The notes beneath the pieces were generated by a model that saw only the letters and a list, made by a program, of their open reading frames with translations, did not search any database and was not told the DNA's origin. Below, piece after piece: positions 1 to 9,609 of a stretch of DNA of 64,000 nt (the first letter of the stretch is position 1; every line of letters begins with the position of its first letter). The stretch comes from Bacillus cereus group sp. RP43. Its GTDB lineage: Bacteria > Bacillota > Bacilli > Bacillales > Bacillaceae_G. Location: positions 1,426,001 to 1,490,000 of the forward strand of contig NZ_JARVHQ010000001.1 in NCBI RefSeq assembly GCF_040459645.1, given 5' to 3'. A program made the translations under genes and the position numbers.

Positions 1-465
1 CGGATTTTGTCTATTAGATCCATCATGGAAATATAGATGAACAGGCCCGTCTTCTCGTAATGGTTTACCTTCTTTTGAAAAACCGAGAATTGCTTTGTGG
101 GCTGTTTCTAACGGAAGTGTAATTGAATTGTCTGTGGTTTCAATTTCGACTTGAGTAGCATCTTCTAAAATTTCAGCATTTTTAAGAAATGGATGAAGTG
201 GTATGCCAAATGTCCCGTTAATAAGCTGTTCTTTTTTATATTTCTTTACACTTTGTTGTATTGGTGGGAAGGCAGCGCCATCACGGATTTCGCGATCCCA
301 ATGCTCTGAAGTATGTTTTAAGTATGTTTCTAATTCGGATGATTCTTCTCTAGTTTCATCAAAGTAAGTTGTCAAATCTACTTTTCGATCATCAAAAATC
401 CAAACAGTTGGATCAATAGTGATTGGAAAACGTACTTTTCCATTAATAAATAAAATTTCGCTCAT
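1..465 (-). CDS. Unrecognised conserved-looking protein, C-terminus outside window
   Basis: An open frame of 155 codons runs from an ATG at 465 down to base 1 on the minus strand without a stop, so the 3' end lies outside the window. A GGGGGAAC ribosome-binding site lies just upstream of the ATG. The product starts MSEILFINGKVRFPITIDP and is mixed charged and hydrophobic, with no signal peptide, membrane segment or motif that I recognise. A credible sigma-A promoter lies 40-65 bases upstream. It is divergent from ylaN. I do not assign a function. Confidence 0.75.
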   Translation of the reverse strand, partial: MSEILFINGKVRFPITIDPTVWIFDDRKVDLTTYFDETREESSELETYLKHTSEHWDREIRDGAAFPPIQQSVKKYKKEQLINGTFGIPLHPFLKNAEILEDATQVEIETTDNSITLPLETAHKAILGFSKEGKPLREDGPVHLYFHDGSNRQNP

Positions 466-501
466 TGTTGTTCCCCCATTTGTGTTATACTCCCACTTTT
501 C

Positions 502-530
502 AGTATAATAGTATTAGACACTGTTGTCAC
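502..530 (-). promoter_or_regulatory. Sigma-A-type promoter of the minus-strand gene at 1-465
   Basis: On the minus strand, GTGACA (525-530) and TATACT (502-507) are separated by exactly 17 bases and lie just upstream of the start at 465. The -10 box is also one arm of a TTATACT/AGTATAA inverted repeat near 485-508, which could be a small operator. Read from sequence only. Confidence 0.5.
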
Positions 531-615
531 AAAAAATGTTTCTATTGCAATTTATTAAAACTATCGCTAATATTAATAGATAGGTGAGAGTAGGACGGAA
601 ACGGAGGGAATCAAT

Positions 616-903
616 TTGGCGTCTGAGACAGTATCAAATCATCAGGAAAAGGCACTAGCCCTTCTACAAGCGGATGCGGAGAAAATCTTAAGACTTATTA
701 AGGTGCAAATGGACAATCTTACAATGCCGCAATGTCCATTATATGAAGAAGTGTTAGACACACAAATGTTTGGACTATCCCGCGAGGTCGATTTTGCAGT
801 TCGCCTTGGTCTTATTGCAGAAGAACAAGGGAAAGCAATGTTAGGAGAGCTCGAACGTGAGTTATCTGCACTTCATGAAGCATTTACAAACAAACAACAA
901 TAA
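616..903 (+). CDS. ylaN: YlaN, small iron-homeostasis protein (UPF0358)
   Basis: A 95-residue, all-soluble, mostly helical protein starting at TTG 616 behind a CGGAGGGA ribosome-binding site. The sequence ([20 protein letters not shown] at the start, [10 protein letters not shown] in the middle) is that of the YlaN family. YlaN is essential in B. subtilis under some conditions. More recent work in Bacillus and Staphylococcus describes it as an Fe(II)-binding partner of Fur that relieves Fur repression; that is family knowledge, not visible here. It stands alone before ftsW, with its own terminator. Confidence 0.92.
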   Translation: MASETVSNHQEKALALLQADAEKILRLIKVQMDNLTMPQCPLYEEVLDTQMFGLSREVDFAVRLGLIAEEQGKAMLGELERELSALHEAFTNKQQ

Positions 904-919
904 CGGGTTCAAATAGGGG

Positions 920-950
920 GGCTCAAACTGAAATAGTTTGGGCTTTTTAT
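920..950 (+). terminator. Intrinsic terminator after ylaN
   Basis: GCTCAAACT and AGTTTGGGC form a 9-bp stem with one G-T pair around a GAAAT loop, followed by TTTTTATTT. It separates ylaN from ftsW. Confidence 0.75.
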
Positions 951-1028
951 TTGTATAATAAAGCAGGAAGAACCTATATACATATGGAATACAACAATAA
1001 TTAAATTGAAACAGAGAGAGGAAATAAA

Positions 1029-2210
1029 ATGAAAAAAGTATGGAAATCAATGGATTATTCCTTATTACTTCCTCTTGTTATCTTATGTGTGCTGGGAGTA
1101 ATAATGGTATATAGTTCTAGTTCCATTGTTGCGATTTCGTCGAGACATAACTGGCCAGCAGATTACTTTTTTAAAAAACAATTAATAGCTTTAGCTATTG
1201 GAACGATAATGTTAGCTATTATCGTTTCCATTCCTTATACATTTTGGAGAAAGCGAATAGTTTTGATCTCAATTGGAATAGGGAGTATTGGTCTATTATC
1301 AGCAGCCTTGCTTTTTGGCCAGGTCATAAATGGTGCAAAAGGATGGATATTAGGTATACAACCAGCTGAGTTTGTGAAAATAACGGTTATTATTACGCTA
1401 GCAAACTTTTTTGCTAAGAAACAAGAGACACAAACAGCTTTTGTACAAGGGATAATTCCTCCTCTAGCTGTTGTCGGTGGAACGATGGGATTAATTTTAC
1501 TTCAAAATGACTTAGGGACCGATATACTAATAGGTGGAACTGTACTGATTATGTTCTTTTGTTCAGGAGTTAATGTTAATTTAAGTATAAAGCGATTCCT
1601 CTTAACATCTATAATATGGATTCCAGCGTTATATTTTATTGGGAACTATAAGTTAAGTCCGTACCAAAAAGCTCGGTTTTCAGTTTTTCTTGATCCATTT
1701 AATGATCCTCAGAATGATGGATTCCAATTAATAAATTCTTTTATTGGAATTGCTTCAGGAGGGCTAAATGGTCGAGGGTTAGGGAACAGTGTGCAAAAAT
1801 ATGGATACTTACCAGAACCACAAACAGATTTTATTATGGCAATTATATCTGAAGAGCTTGGTTTTATAGGTGTAGCTGTCATTTTAATCTGTTTATTACT
1901 TATTATTGTTCGGGCATTTAGAGTTGCGCAAAAGTGCAAAGATCCGTTTGGAAGTTTAATGGCAATTGGGATTGCAAGCTTGTTTGGAGTGCAAACGTTT
2001 GTTAATGTCGGTGGTATGTCTGGGTTAATACCGCTTACAGGGGTACCATTACCGTTTGTGAGTTATGGAGGAAGTTCTTTGTTAGCCAATTTACTTGCAA
2101 TGGGTATACTGTTAAATGTTGCCAGTCATGTAAAACGACAAGAGAAATTACAGAATGAAATGAATACAGAAATAGGGCAAGGTGGACCGCATCTTGTTGT
2201 TGTAAAATAA
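1029..2210 (+). CDS. ftsW: FtsW/RodA/SpoVE (SEDS) family peptidoglycan glycosyltransferase
   Basis: A 393-residue polytopic membrane protein of the SEDS family, which polymerises lipid II into glycan strands with a cognate class B PBP. The first hydrophobic segment begins near residue 10 and about ten are expected. The extracytoplasmic LPEPQTDFI motif with the predicted catalytic Asp (about residue 267) is intact, as is the C-terminal PLPFVSYGGSS motif. The usual QPDLGT motif reads QNDLGT here (159-164). Placement between ylaN and pyc matches B. subtilis ftsW (ylaO), so this is the likely divisome enzyme; the second SEDS gene at 38909 is spoVE. The RBS is AGAGAGAGGA. Confidence 0.9.
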   Translation: MKKVWKSMDYSLLLPLVILCVLGVIMVYSSSSIVAISSRHNWPADYFFKKQLIALAIGTIMLAIIVSIPYTFWRKRIVLISIGIGSIGLLSAALLFGQVINGAKGWILGIQPAEFVKITVIITLANFFAKKQETQTAFVQGIIPPLAVVGGTMGLILLQNDLGTDILIGGTVLIMFFCSGVNVNLSIKRFLLTSIIWIPALYFIGNYKLSPYQKARFSVFLDPFNDPQNDGFQLINSFIGIASGGLNGRGLGNSVQKYGYLPEPQTDFIMAIISEELGFIGVAVILICLLLIIVRAFRVAQKCKDPFGSLMAIGIASLFGVQTFVNVGGMSGLIPLTGVPLPFVSYGGSSLLANLLAMGILLNVASHVKRQEKLQNEMNTEIGQGGPHLVVVK

Positions 2211-2246
2211 AAAACACATTGAGCTCTAGAGTTCAATGTGTTTTTT
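2211..2246 (+). terminator. Intrinsic terminator after ftsW
   Basis: AAAACACATTGA and TCAATGTGTTTT form a perfect 12-bp stem followed by further T residues, directly after the ftsW stop codon. Confidence 0.85.
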
Positions 2247-2543
2247 AATTTGTTAGGTTTTAAATGTGATATAATATTGATTCTTTTAAAATAAAAAGTA
2301 TATTACATTTAAGTTAATGTGATATACAATAGTGTTGTTAGAAAAGGAAGAGGTATGCTATACTATTTTTGTGAAACAAATTGATCAGAAAACTTATCAT
2401 TTGTTGAAAAATAAGGTATGATGGATAAAAATAAAGTGAAGCTTTCTAAGTATAATATAATGTGGAAAGTGAAGAACTTCACGCTCTTTAGAGTGTGTAT
2501 GTATTTTATCTCTAGAGTGGTAGGAAAATAGAGGGGGAAAATC
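2247..2543 (+). promoter_or_regulatory. pyc upstream region with promoter and dyad elements
   Basis: About 300 bases without a gene. TTGTTA (2335-2340) and TATACT (2359-2364) are 18 bases apart and preceded by an extended TG, giving a plausible sigma-A promoter. A second -10-like run (overlapping TATAAT at 2451-2461) lacks a good -35. The palindrome GTGAAGAACTTCAC (2469-2482) is followed by CACGCTCTTTAGAGTGTG, which also folds. These lie 45-75 bases before the pyc start and could be an operator or leader structure. No regulator is identified. Confidence 0.4.
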
Positions 2544-5500
2544 ATGACAAAGCTGCAACGTATTCAAAAAGTATTGGTAGCTAACCGTGGAGAGATAGCA
2601 ATTCGTGTGTTCCGAGCATGTTCAGAACTTGGACTAAACACAGTTGCGATCTATTCTAAAGAGGATAGCGGTTCTTATCATCGCTATAAAGCCGATGAGT
2701 CCTATTTAGTTGGGGAAGGGAAAAAGCCAATTGATGCTTATCTAGATATTGAAGGCATTATTGAGATTGCGAAAAGTAATCATGTAGATGCAATCCACCC
2801 TGGATATGGTTTCTTGTCAGAAAATATTCAATTTGCAAAACGTTGTGAAGAAGAAGAGATTATCTTTATCGGTCCAAAAAGTAAGCATTTAGACATGTTT
2901 GGAGATAAAGTTAAAGCAAGAACACAAGCGCAGCTAGCACAAATTCCAGTTATTCCTGGTAGTGATGGTCCAGTAAATTCACTAGAAGAAGTCGCGGAAT
3001 TTGCTGAAAAGTATGATTACCCGATTATTATTAAAGCGTCTCTTGGCGGTGGCGGTCGCGGTATGCGTATTGTACGTGCTAGTGAAGAATTAAGAGAATC
3101 GTATAATCGCGCGAAATCAGAAGCAAAAGCAGCCTTTGGTAATGATGAAGTGTATGTTGAAAAATTCGTTGAAAAACCTAAACATATAGAAGTGCAAATT
3201 TTAGCAGATGAAGAAGGTAATGTTGTTCATTTGTATGAGCGTGATTGCTCTGTACAACGACGCCATCAAAAAGTAGTCGAAATCGCACCAAGCGTGTCGC
3301 TTTCAGACGATTTGCGTCAACGTATTTGTGATGCTGCTGTTAAGTTAACGAAAAATGTAAACTATTTAAATGCAGGAACGGTAGAATTCCTTGTAAAAGG
3401 TGATGAGTTTTACTTCATTGAAGTAAACCCACGTGTTCAAGTTGAACATACGATTACAGAGATGATTACAGGAGTCGATATCGTTCAATCGCAAATTTTA
3501 ATAGCTGATGGACATGCATTACATAGTAAAATGGTAGGTGTTCCTAAGCAAGAGGAAGTGGTTGTGCATGGATTTGCAATACAATCGCGTGTAACGACGG
3601 AGGATCCACTAAATAATTTCATGCCGGATACAGGGAAAATAATGGCGTACCGATCAGGTGGTGGTTTTGGTGTGCGTCTTGATACAGGTAATAGCTTCCA
3701 AGGTGCAGTTATTACACCTTACTATGATTCTTTACTTGTAAAAGTTACAACATGGGCGCTTACTTTTGAACAAGCTGCTGCAAAAATGGAACGGAACTTA
3801 AAAGAATTCCGTATTCGTGGTATTAAAACAAATATTCCATTCCTAGAGAATGTAGTAAAACATAAAAACTTTTTATCAGGAGAATATGATACTTCGTTTA
3901 TTGATGTGTCACCTGAACTATTCTTGTTCCCGAAACGTAAAGACCGCGGAACAAAAATGTTAAATTATATTGGTTCAGTAACAGTAAATGGCTTCCCAGG
4001 AGTAGGGAAAAAAGAGAAACCAATTTTCCCAGATGCTCGTATACCGGATGTGAAGCATTCAGAACCAATCCAAAATGGCACGAAACAAATTTTGGATGAG
4101 CGTGGAGCGGATGGGTTAGTAAAGTGGGTACAAGATCAAAAACGTGTACTTTTAACGGATACAACATTCCGTGATGCACATCAGTCCTTACTTGCAACTC
4201 GTATTCGTACAAAAGATTTACATCATATTGCAGAGCCAACAGCGAGAATGTTACCAAACCTATTCTCAGCGGAAATGTGGGGCGGTGCAACGTTTGATGT
4301 CGCGTATCGTTTCTTAAAGGAAGATCCATGGGAACGATTACTAGATCTTCGTGAAAAAATGCCGAACGTTTTATTCCAAATGTTACTTCGTTCTTCAAAC
4401 GCAGTAGGTTACAAAAACTATCCAGATAATTTAATTCAAAAATTTGTGGAGTGTTCTGCTCAAGCAGGAATTGATGTGTTCCGTATTTTTGATAGCTTAA
4501 ACTGGGTAGAAGGCATGAGAGTTGCAATTGATGCTGTGCGAGATACTGGTAAAATTGCAGAAGCAACAATGTGCTACACAGGAGATATTCATGATCCATT
4601 ACGTAGTAAATATGATTTGAATTATTATAAAAACTTAGCAAAAGAGTTGGAAGCATCAGGAGCTCACATTTTAGGTATTAAAGATATGGCTGGCTTACTA
4701 AAACCAAATGCAGCATATGATTTAGTTTCAGCATTAAAAGAGACGGTATCGATTCCGATTCACCTGCACACACACGATACGAGTGGAAATGGTATATTAA
4801 CGTATACGAAGGCAATTGAAGCAGGTGTTGATATTGTCGATGTAGCAGTAAGTTCTATGGCTGGTCAAACGTCACAACCGAGTGCGAACACGCTATACTA
4901 TGCACTAGGTGGAAACGAAAGACAACCAGATGTTAATATTGATTCTTTAGAAAAGCTATCTCATTATTGGGAAGATGTACGCAAATACTATGCACCGTTT
5001 GAAAGTGGTATGAATGCACCTCACACAGAGGTATATATGCACGAAATGCCGGGCGGACAGTATAGTAATCTTCAGCAACAAGCGAAGGCGGTTGGTTTAG
5101 GAGATCGCTTTGATGAAGTTAAAGTGATGTACCGTCGTGTTAATGATATGTTTGGAGATATTGTAAAAGTAACACCATCATCTAAAGTTGTGGGTGATAT
5201 GGCATTATTTATGGTTCAAAATCATCTGACAGAGCAAGATATTTTAGAACGTGGACATGCTATGGACTTCCCGGGATCTGTTGTTGAAATGTTCTCTGGA
5301 GATTTAGGACAACCATATGGTGGTTTCCCGAAAGAATTACAAAAAATTATTTTAAAAGGGAAAGAGCCATTAACAGTAAGACCGGGTGAATTATTAGAAC
5401 CAGTAGATTTCGATGCTTTAAAAGAAGAGTTATTCCACAAACTTGGACGCGAAGTAACAATTTTTGATGTAGTCGCATATGCATTGTATCCAAAAGTATT

Positions 5501-5990
5501 TATGGACTACGAAAAAGTTGCTGGGATTTATGGAAATGTATCTGTGCTTGATACACCGACATTCTTCTATGGTATGAGACTTGGTGAAGAAATTGATGTG
5601 GAAATCGAGCAAGGTAAAACATTGATGGTTAAACTAGTTTCCATTGGGGAGCCACAGCCAGATGGAAATCGTGTGCTTTACCTGGAATTTAATGGACAAC
5701 CGCGTGAAATCGTAGTGAAAGATGAAAACGTGAAAGCAACTGTTGCACAGCGTGTGAAGGGGAATCGTGAAAATCCAAATCATATTAGCGCAACGATGCC
5801 AGGAACAGTTATTAAAGTAGTTGTAAAAGAAGGCGATGAAGTGAAAAAAGGTGATTCCATGGCAATTACAGAAGCTATGAAAATGGAAACGACGGTTCAA
5901 GCGCCATTTAGTGGTAAAGTGAAAAAAGTATATGTAAATGATGGGGATGCAATTCAAACGGGAGATTTACTCATTGAATTAGATCATTAA
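2544..5990 (+). CDS. pyc: Pyruvate carboxylase
   Basis: A full-length 1148-residue biotin enzyme that carboxylates pyruvate to oxaloacetate (anaplerosis) in the cytoplasm. Visible domains in order: biotin carboxylase with the ATP-grasp glycine loop KASLGGGGRGM and the EVNPRVQVEHTITE motif (about residues 1-455); carboxyltransferase beginning around DTTFRDAHQSLLATR (about 530-800); the PYC/OADA conserved region; and a C-terminal biotinyl domain whose EAMKMET motif carries the biotinylated Lys near residue 1113. The start ATG has a GAGGGGGAAAA ribosome-binding site. The gene is monocistronic, with its own leader and terminator. Confidence 0.98.
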   Translation: MTKLQRIQKVLVANRGEIAIRVFRACSELGLNTVAIYSKEDSGSYHRYKADESYLVGEGKKPIDAYLDIEGIIEIAKSNHVDAIHPGYGFLSENIQFAKRCEEEEIIFIGPKSKHLDMFGDKVKARTQAQLAQIPVIPGSDGPVNSLEEVAEFAEKYDYPIIIKASLGGGGRGMRIVRASEELRESYNRAKSEAKAAFGNDEVYVEKFVEKPKHIEVQILADEEGNVVHLYERDCSVQRRHQKVVEIAPSVSLSDDLRQRICDAAVKLTKNVNYLNAGTVEFLVKGDEFYFIEVNPRVQVEHTITEMITGVDIVQSQILIADGHALHSKMVGVPKQEEVVVHGFAIQSRVTTEDPLNNFMPDTGKIMAYRSGGGFGVRLDTGNSFQGAVITPYYDSLLVKVTTWALTFEQAAAKMERNLKEFRIRGIKTNIPFLENVVKHKNFLSGEYDTSFIDVSPELFLFPKRKDRGTKMLNYIGSVTVNGFPGVGKKEKPIFPDARIPDVKHSEPIQNGTKQILDERGADGLVKWVQDQKRVLLTDTTFRDAHQSLLATRIRTKDLHHIAEPTARMLPNLFSAEMWGGATFDVAYRFLKEDPWERLLDLREKMPNVLFQMLLRSSNAVGYKNYPDNLIQKFVECSAQAGIDVFRIFDSLNWVEGMRVAIDAVRDTGKIAEATMCYTGDIHDPLRSKYDLNYYKNLAKELEASGAHILGIKDMAGLLKPNAAYDLVSALKETVSIPIHLHTHDTSGNGILTYTKAIEAGVDIVDVAVSSMAGQTSQPSANTLYYALGGNERQPDVNIDSLEKLSHYWEDVRKYYAPFESGMNAPHTEVYMHEMPGGQYSNLQQQAKAVGLGDRFDEVKVMYRRVNDMFGDIVKVTPSSKVVGDMALFMVQNHLTEQDILERGHAMDFPGSVVEMFSGDLGQPYGGFPKELQKIILKGKEPLTVRPGELLEPVDFDALKEELFHKLGREVTIFDVVAYALYPKVFMDYEKVAGIYGNVSVLDTPTFFYGMRLGEEIDVEIEQGKTLMVKLVSIGEPQPDGNRVLYLEFNGQPREIVVKDENVKATVAQRVKGNRENPNHISATMPGTVIKVVVKEGDEVKKGDSMAITEAMKMETTVQAPFSGKVKKVYVNDGDAIQTGDLLIELDH

Positions 5991-5998
5991 AATAAAGA

Positions 5999-6028
5999 AA
6001 AAGAGCTGTGCGAAAGCAGCTCTTTTTT
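5999..6028 (+). terminator. Intrinsic terminator after pyc
   Basis: GAGCTG and CAGCTC stem, with a TGCGAAAG loop, flanked by A and T runs (TTTTTT), just after the pyc stop. Confidence 0.85.
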
Positions 6029-6037
6029 GTGTGTAAA

Positions 6038-6066
6038 TAATACCTTGCCGAATTGGCAAGGTATTA
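6038..6066 (-). terminator. Perfect dyad downstream of ctaA, probable terminator
   Basis: TAATACCTTGCC and GGCAAGGTATTA form a perfect 12-bp inverted repeat with a 5-base loop, located just after the ctaA stop on the minus strand. The following T content on that strand is only TTATTTA-like, so termination strength is uncertain. Confidence 0.6.
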
Positions 6067-6076
6067 AAGTTTTACT

Positions 6077-7012
6077 TTATTTTGTTTGCTTCGAATTTGA
6101 TTCAGTCTCTTTTGCATTGACTGTACTTCTTGTACCTATCATAACTAAATAGCATAGTACAGCAAACAGGCAAGAAATGAAGAGTGAATGTAATAATGCC
6201 ATTGCTAAACTAGCATTTGTAAATACGACTAAAATCCCTACTATAGCTTGAAGTGTAACAAGGATAAATGAAATAATCCATCCCCAGTACACTACACGCT
6301 GCTGCTTGTAATGACGAATAGCTATAAACATTGCGTATAGTATCCAAACGAATATTAACATAGCTGCAACTCTATGCCCCATTTGTACCCACTCATGTAG
6401 TTGAGTTGGCATAGGTCTATTTTTACTGCATAAAGGGAAGTCTGGACAGGCTAAGGTAGCTCGTTCGTGACGTACTAAAGCTCCTGTGTAGACAACAATA
6501 TAACTGTAAATTGTTACACCATAAATATGAAATTTCATTTTTTTGTCCATAATAAGTGAACGTGCATCAAATTTCTGATCAATTTCAAAAATAAGACACG
6601 TTAACAAGATGACAGAAGCAAATGAAATTAAGGAAATACCGAAATGAATAGCTAATACAGCAGGCATTTGACCCCAAACAACCGCCGCCGCCCCCATTAA
6701 TGCTTGTGCAACTAAAAATACGAAGGATAAAATTGCTAACGTCTTTGTTTCGCGCACATGTTTATAATATTTCCAGGACAAGATACAAAGAAGAGTAACA
6801 AGAATTCCTGCTGATCCAGATGTTAAGCGGTGACTTAGCTCAATAATAGTTTCCATTGATAAATTAGATGGAACAAATTCACCGTTACAAAGAGGCCATG
6901 ACTTGCCGCATCCTTGGCCTGAACCCGTTTTTGTAACTAAAGCGCCTCCTAGTAAAACTACTAATAAATCGAGACTTGTAATGACTGCTAACCATTTAAT
7001 AAAGCGTTGCAA
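6077..7012 (-). CDS. ctaA: Heme A synthase CtaA
   Basis: A 311-residue integral membrane protein with about eight transmembrane segments that oxidises heme O to heme A for the aa3/caa3 oxidases. The conserved Cys pair in [11 protein letters not shown] (extracytoplasmic loop 1), a second Cys pair in [12 protein letters not shown], and heme-ligand histidines in [21 protein letters not shown] and LLHSLF are all visible. The start is TTG at 7012 with GGTG eight bases upstream. It is divergent from ctaB across a 494-bp shared regulatory region, as in B. subtilis. Confidence 0.95.
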   Translation of the reverse strand: MQRFIKWLAVITSLDLLVVLLGGALVTKTGSGQGCGKSWPLCNGEFVPSNLSMETIIELSHRLTSGSAGILVTLLCILSWKYYKHVRETKTLAILSFVFLVAQALMGAAAVVWGQMPAVLAIHFGISLISFASVILLTCLIFEIDQKFDARSLIMDKKMKFHIYGVTIYSYIVVYTGALVRHERATLACPDFPLCSKNRPMPTQLHEWVQMGHRVAAMLIFVWILYAMFIAIRHYKQQRVVYWGWIISFILVTLQAIVGILVVFTNASLAMALLHSLFISCLFAVLCYLVMIGTRSTVNAKETESNSKQTK

Positions 7013-7506
7013 TCTCTTTCACCATCTTTCTGCTATGAAGTTATTGCGAAATATTTTCATTCCATTATGTATAGAATAAAACGTGCTACAGTCCTATGAT
7101 ATATAAAAAATAATAAAATAGCAAAGAAATGGAGGGCGAGGACAACGTACGTATTATAAAGAAAAAAACGGGGTTTAAAATACATATTTTAGGAGGAAAT
7201 TAGGCTATTTTGAAAAGAAATGGGGAGAATACATGCTAAATATGACAAAATAGTTTATTATAGAAGATAACATCATGTTATGATAAGGATAAATTAGAAT
7301 AAAGTTTTTTAATGTTCGACACAAAAAGTTCATGTTTTCTTCACAAAAAGTTCGGGAAATATGATTTAATATATTGGAGTATGGGCGTAGATTAGTAGTA
7401 GAATGGGTTAACAATATTTCTACTGTAATAATATTGCTATATAGAAGCGAAATATTTCACATGAAATATGCGCTTAGAAAGATGATAGGTTTAAGAGGGG
7501 GTTAAA
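7013..7506. promoter_or_regulatory. ctaA-ctaB divergent regulatory region
   Basis: 494 bases without a gene. It holds a tandem direct repeat CACAAAAAGTTC at 7320-7331 and 7342-7353, exactly 22 bp apart. On the complementary strand each copy reads TTTTTGTG, similar to the TTTGTGAA core of ResD sites; the second continues to TTTGTGAAG. TTTAAT (7365-7370) follows with a spacing that puts the second repeat at the -35 position of a ctaB promoter. TTCGACA (7315-7321) matches a Spo0A box. The near-palindrome at 7446-7474 has arms AGCGAAATATTTC and GAAATATGCGCT; a related GCGAAATATTTTC is at 7046-7058 near ctaA. ResDE control of ctaA and ctaB is known in B. subtilis; the assignments here are inference. 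Confidence 0.5.
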
Positions 7507-8433
7507 GTGATGAACCATGCAACAAGTGAGCTGCATGATGAGTCAGCTGTTTCAATTGTACCGGAAACAACTCGGTTACAAGATTTATCAGCGCTCGTTA
7601 AAATGGGGATTGTAAACTCAAATACACTTACTGTATTTACAGGATTTTGGTTGGCTTTACATTTTAATGGATTGAGTGTTATGGACTATCTAGATAAGCT
7701 ATTTTTCACAATAGTTGGTTCTGCATTAATTATGGCTGGGGTATGTTGTTTAAATAACTACATTGACCGAGATATCGATCCATTAATGGAAAGAACAAAA
7801 AACCGTCCAACGGTAACAGGTAAATATAAACCTGGCTTTGCACTTGCATTTGGACTTGTAATTTTACTTCTTGGCTTTGCCTTTTTATTACTTACTACAC
7901 CGATGGCAGTGTTAATCTCATTTATTGGTGCCTTCACATATGTTGTTTTATATACGTTATGGACGAAGAGAAAATATACGTTAAATACTGTTGTAGGTAG
8001 TATATCAGGAGCAGTTCCACCTTTAATTGGATGGGCGGCAATTGATCCGTCTTTAAATCATCCAATTGCTTGGATGTTATTTTTAATTATGTTTATTTGG
8101 CAAATCCCACATTTCCTCGCATTAGCGATGAAGCGTGTTGATGAATATCGAAATGCAGGAATCCCAATGCTTCCTGTTGTACAGGGATTTGATATTACGA
8201 AACGTCAGATTATGATTTGGACAGTATGTTTATTACCACTACCATTTTATATGAGTGGGCTTGGAATAACATTCATGGTAATTGCAACATTGCTTAACAT
8301 CGGATGGATCGCATTAGGGTTTTATGGCTTCCGTAAGCAAGATGACATCAAATGGTCCGTAAAAATGTTTGTTTATTCCCTGAATTACTTAACAATCTTA
8401 TTTGTGTCAATGATTGTAGTTACATTCTTCTAA
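7507..8433 (+). CDS. ctaB: Protoheme IX farnesyltransferase (heme O synthase) CtaB
   Basis: A 308-residue UbiA-family prenyltransferase with about nine membrane segments that transfers farnesyl diphosphate to heme B to make heme O, the substrate of CtaA. The prenyl-diphosphate-binding Asp motif [18 protein letters not shown] and the second conserved region around [16 protein letters not shown] are present. Start is GTG 7507 or the adjacent ATG 7510, behind AAGAGGGGG; the ATG has slightly better spacing. It is first in the ctaB-G cluster. Confidence 0.95.
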   Translation: MMNHATSELHDESAVSIVPETTRLQDLSALVKMGIVNSNTLTVFTGFWLALHFNGLSVMDYLDKLFFTIVGSALIMAGVCCLNNYIDRDIDPLMERTKNRPTVTGKYKPGFALAFGLVILLLGFAFLLLTTPMAVLISFIGAFTYVVLYTLWTKRKYTLNTVVGSISGAVPPLIGWAAIDPSLNHPIAWMLFLIMFIWQIPHFLALAMKRVDEYRNAGIPMLPVVQGFDITKRQIMIWTVCLLPLPFYMSGLGITFMVIATLLNIGWIALGFYGFRKQDDIKWSVKMFVYSLNYLTILFVSMIVVTFF

Positions 8434-8526
8434 GACAACGACATGATTGGATTTCTTTACGTTGAGATTTACTTTACTTAACTATAAAGTACAATCTAAT
8501 TCACAAAGAAAGTGGGGGTTGTTTGT

Positions 8527-9576
8527 ATGAAGAAACAGTGGCGACTGCTTTCGTTCGTTTCACTGCTGGCTTTACTGTTAGGGGGATGCGGTAAAGCTTT
8601 TCAGTCTACTTTAATTCCGCAAGGGGAAGTAGCAAAAATGCAATATGATTTGCTCTTGCTAGCGAGTGCAATCATGGTAGGAGTAGTACTTGTAGTTACT
8701 ATTATTTTCTTATATGTAATTGTGCGTTTCCGACAAAAAAAGGGTGAGGAAGATTATATTCCAGAGCAAGTTGAAGGAAATCACAAACTAGAAATTATAT
8801 GGACAGTTATTCCGATTATTCTTTTGTTAATCTTGGCTGTTCCAACTGTTACATATACATTCAAGCTTGCTGATGTAAGTGCGATGGAGAAAAAGAATAT
8901 TGATAAAGATACTATCGTTGTTGATGTAACAGCGAATCTTTATTGGTGGGAATTTTCTTATAAATCAGAAAAAATAGTAACTTCTCAAGATTTAGTTATC
9001 CCCACAGGTAAGAAAGTGTATTTGAATTTGAAGGGTGCCGATATTAAACATTCGTTTTGGGTTCCATCTTTAGCTGGGAAAATGGATACAAATACAGATA
9101 ATGTAAACAAAATGTGGTTAAAGGCAGATAAATCGGGCACTTATAATGGTTTTTGTACAGAATTTTGTGGCCCATCACATTCTTTAATGCAGTTCAAAGT
9201 GAAAGCTCTGGATGAAAGCGAGTACAAAAAGTGGCTTGCTGACATGAAGAAGATTGATGGGAAAAAAGAAGTAGCTTCTACAAAGGCGCAAGAGGGTCAA
9301 GAAATATTTAATAAAAGCTGTATTGGTTGTCATGCAGTGGGATCAAATGATAGTAGACCACCTTCTGCTCGTATCGCACCGAACTTAGCAAACTTTGCAG
9401 ATCGCGATATGGTTGCTGGTATTGCCGAAAATAATGAAGAGAACTTAAAAAAATGGCTCAAAGATCCTGAAAATATGAAACCAGGTAATAAAATGACTGG
9501 TAAATATGGCAACTTAACGGATGATCAAATTAATGCATTAAATGCATATTTACAAACGTTAAAGATTGAAAAGTAA
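8527..9576 (+). CDS. ctaC: Cytochrome caa3 oxidase subunit II (with cytochrome c domain) CtaC
   Basis: A 349-residue lipoprotein subunit of the caa3 oxidase. I place the start at ATG 8527, 5-8 bases after the GGGGG ribosome-binding site, because the upstream GTG at 8512 lies inside that site. The lipobox LLLGGC puts the lipid-modified Cys at residue 21. Two membrane helices follow, then the cupredoxin domain with the CuA ligands in CTEFCGPSHSLMQF, then a fused cytochrome c domain with CIGCH and a distal Met. It receives electrons from cytochrome c and passes them to heme a in CtaD. Confidence 0.95.
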   Translation: MKKQWRLLSFVSLLALLLGGCGKAFQSTLIPQGEVAKMQYDLLLLASAIMVGVVLVVTIIFLYVIVRFRQKKGEEDYIPEQVEGNHKLEIIWTVIPIILLLILAVPTVTYTFKLADVSAMEKKNIDKDTIVVDVTANLYWWEFSYKSEKIVTSQDLVIPTGKKVYLNLKGADIKHSFWVPSLAGKMDTNTDNVNKMWLKADKSGTYNGFCTEFCGPSHSLMQFKVKALDESEYKKWLADMKKIDGKKEVASTKAQEGQEIFNKSCIGCHAVGSNDSRPPSARIAPNLANFADRDMVAGIAENNEENLKKWLKDPENMKPGNKMTGKYGNLTDDQINALNAYLQTLKIEK

Positions 9577-9609
9577 AGAGGGATCATTTGCGAAGGGGAG
9601 GTTGAAAAC

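Noticed and set aside
3898..4656. 252-codon open frame on the minus strand
   Set aside because: It lies wholly inside pyc, has low-complexity Leu/His/Tyr-rich content and no ribosome-binding site; it mirrors codon bias of the real gene.
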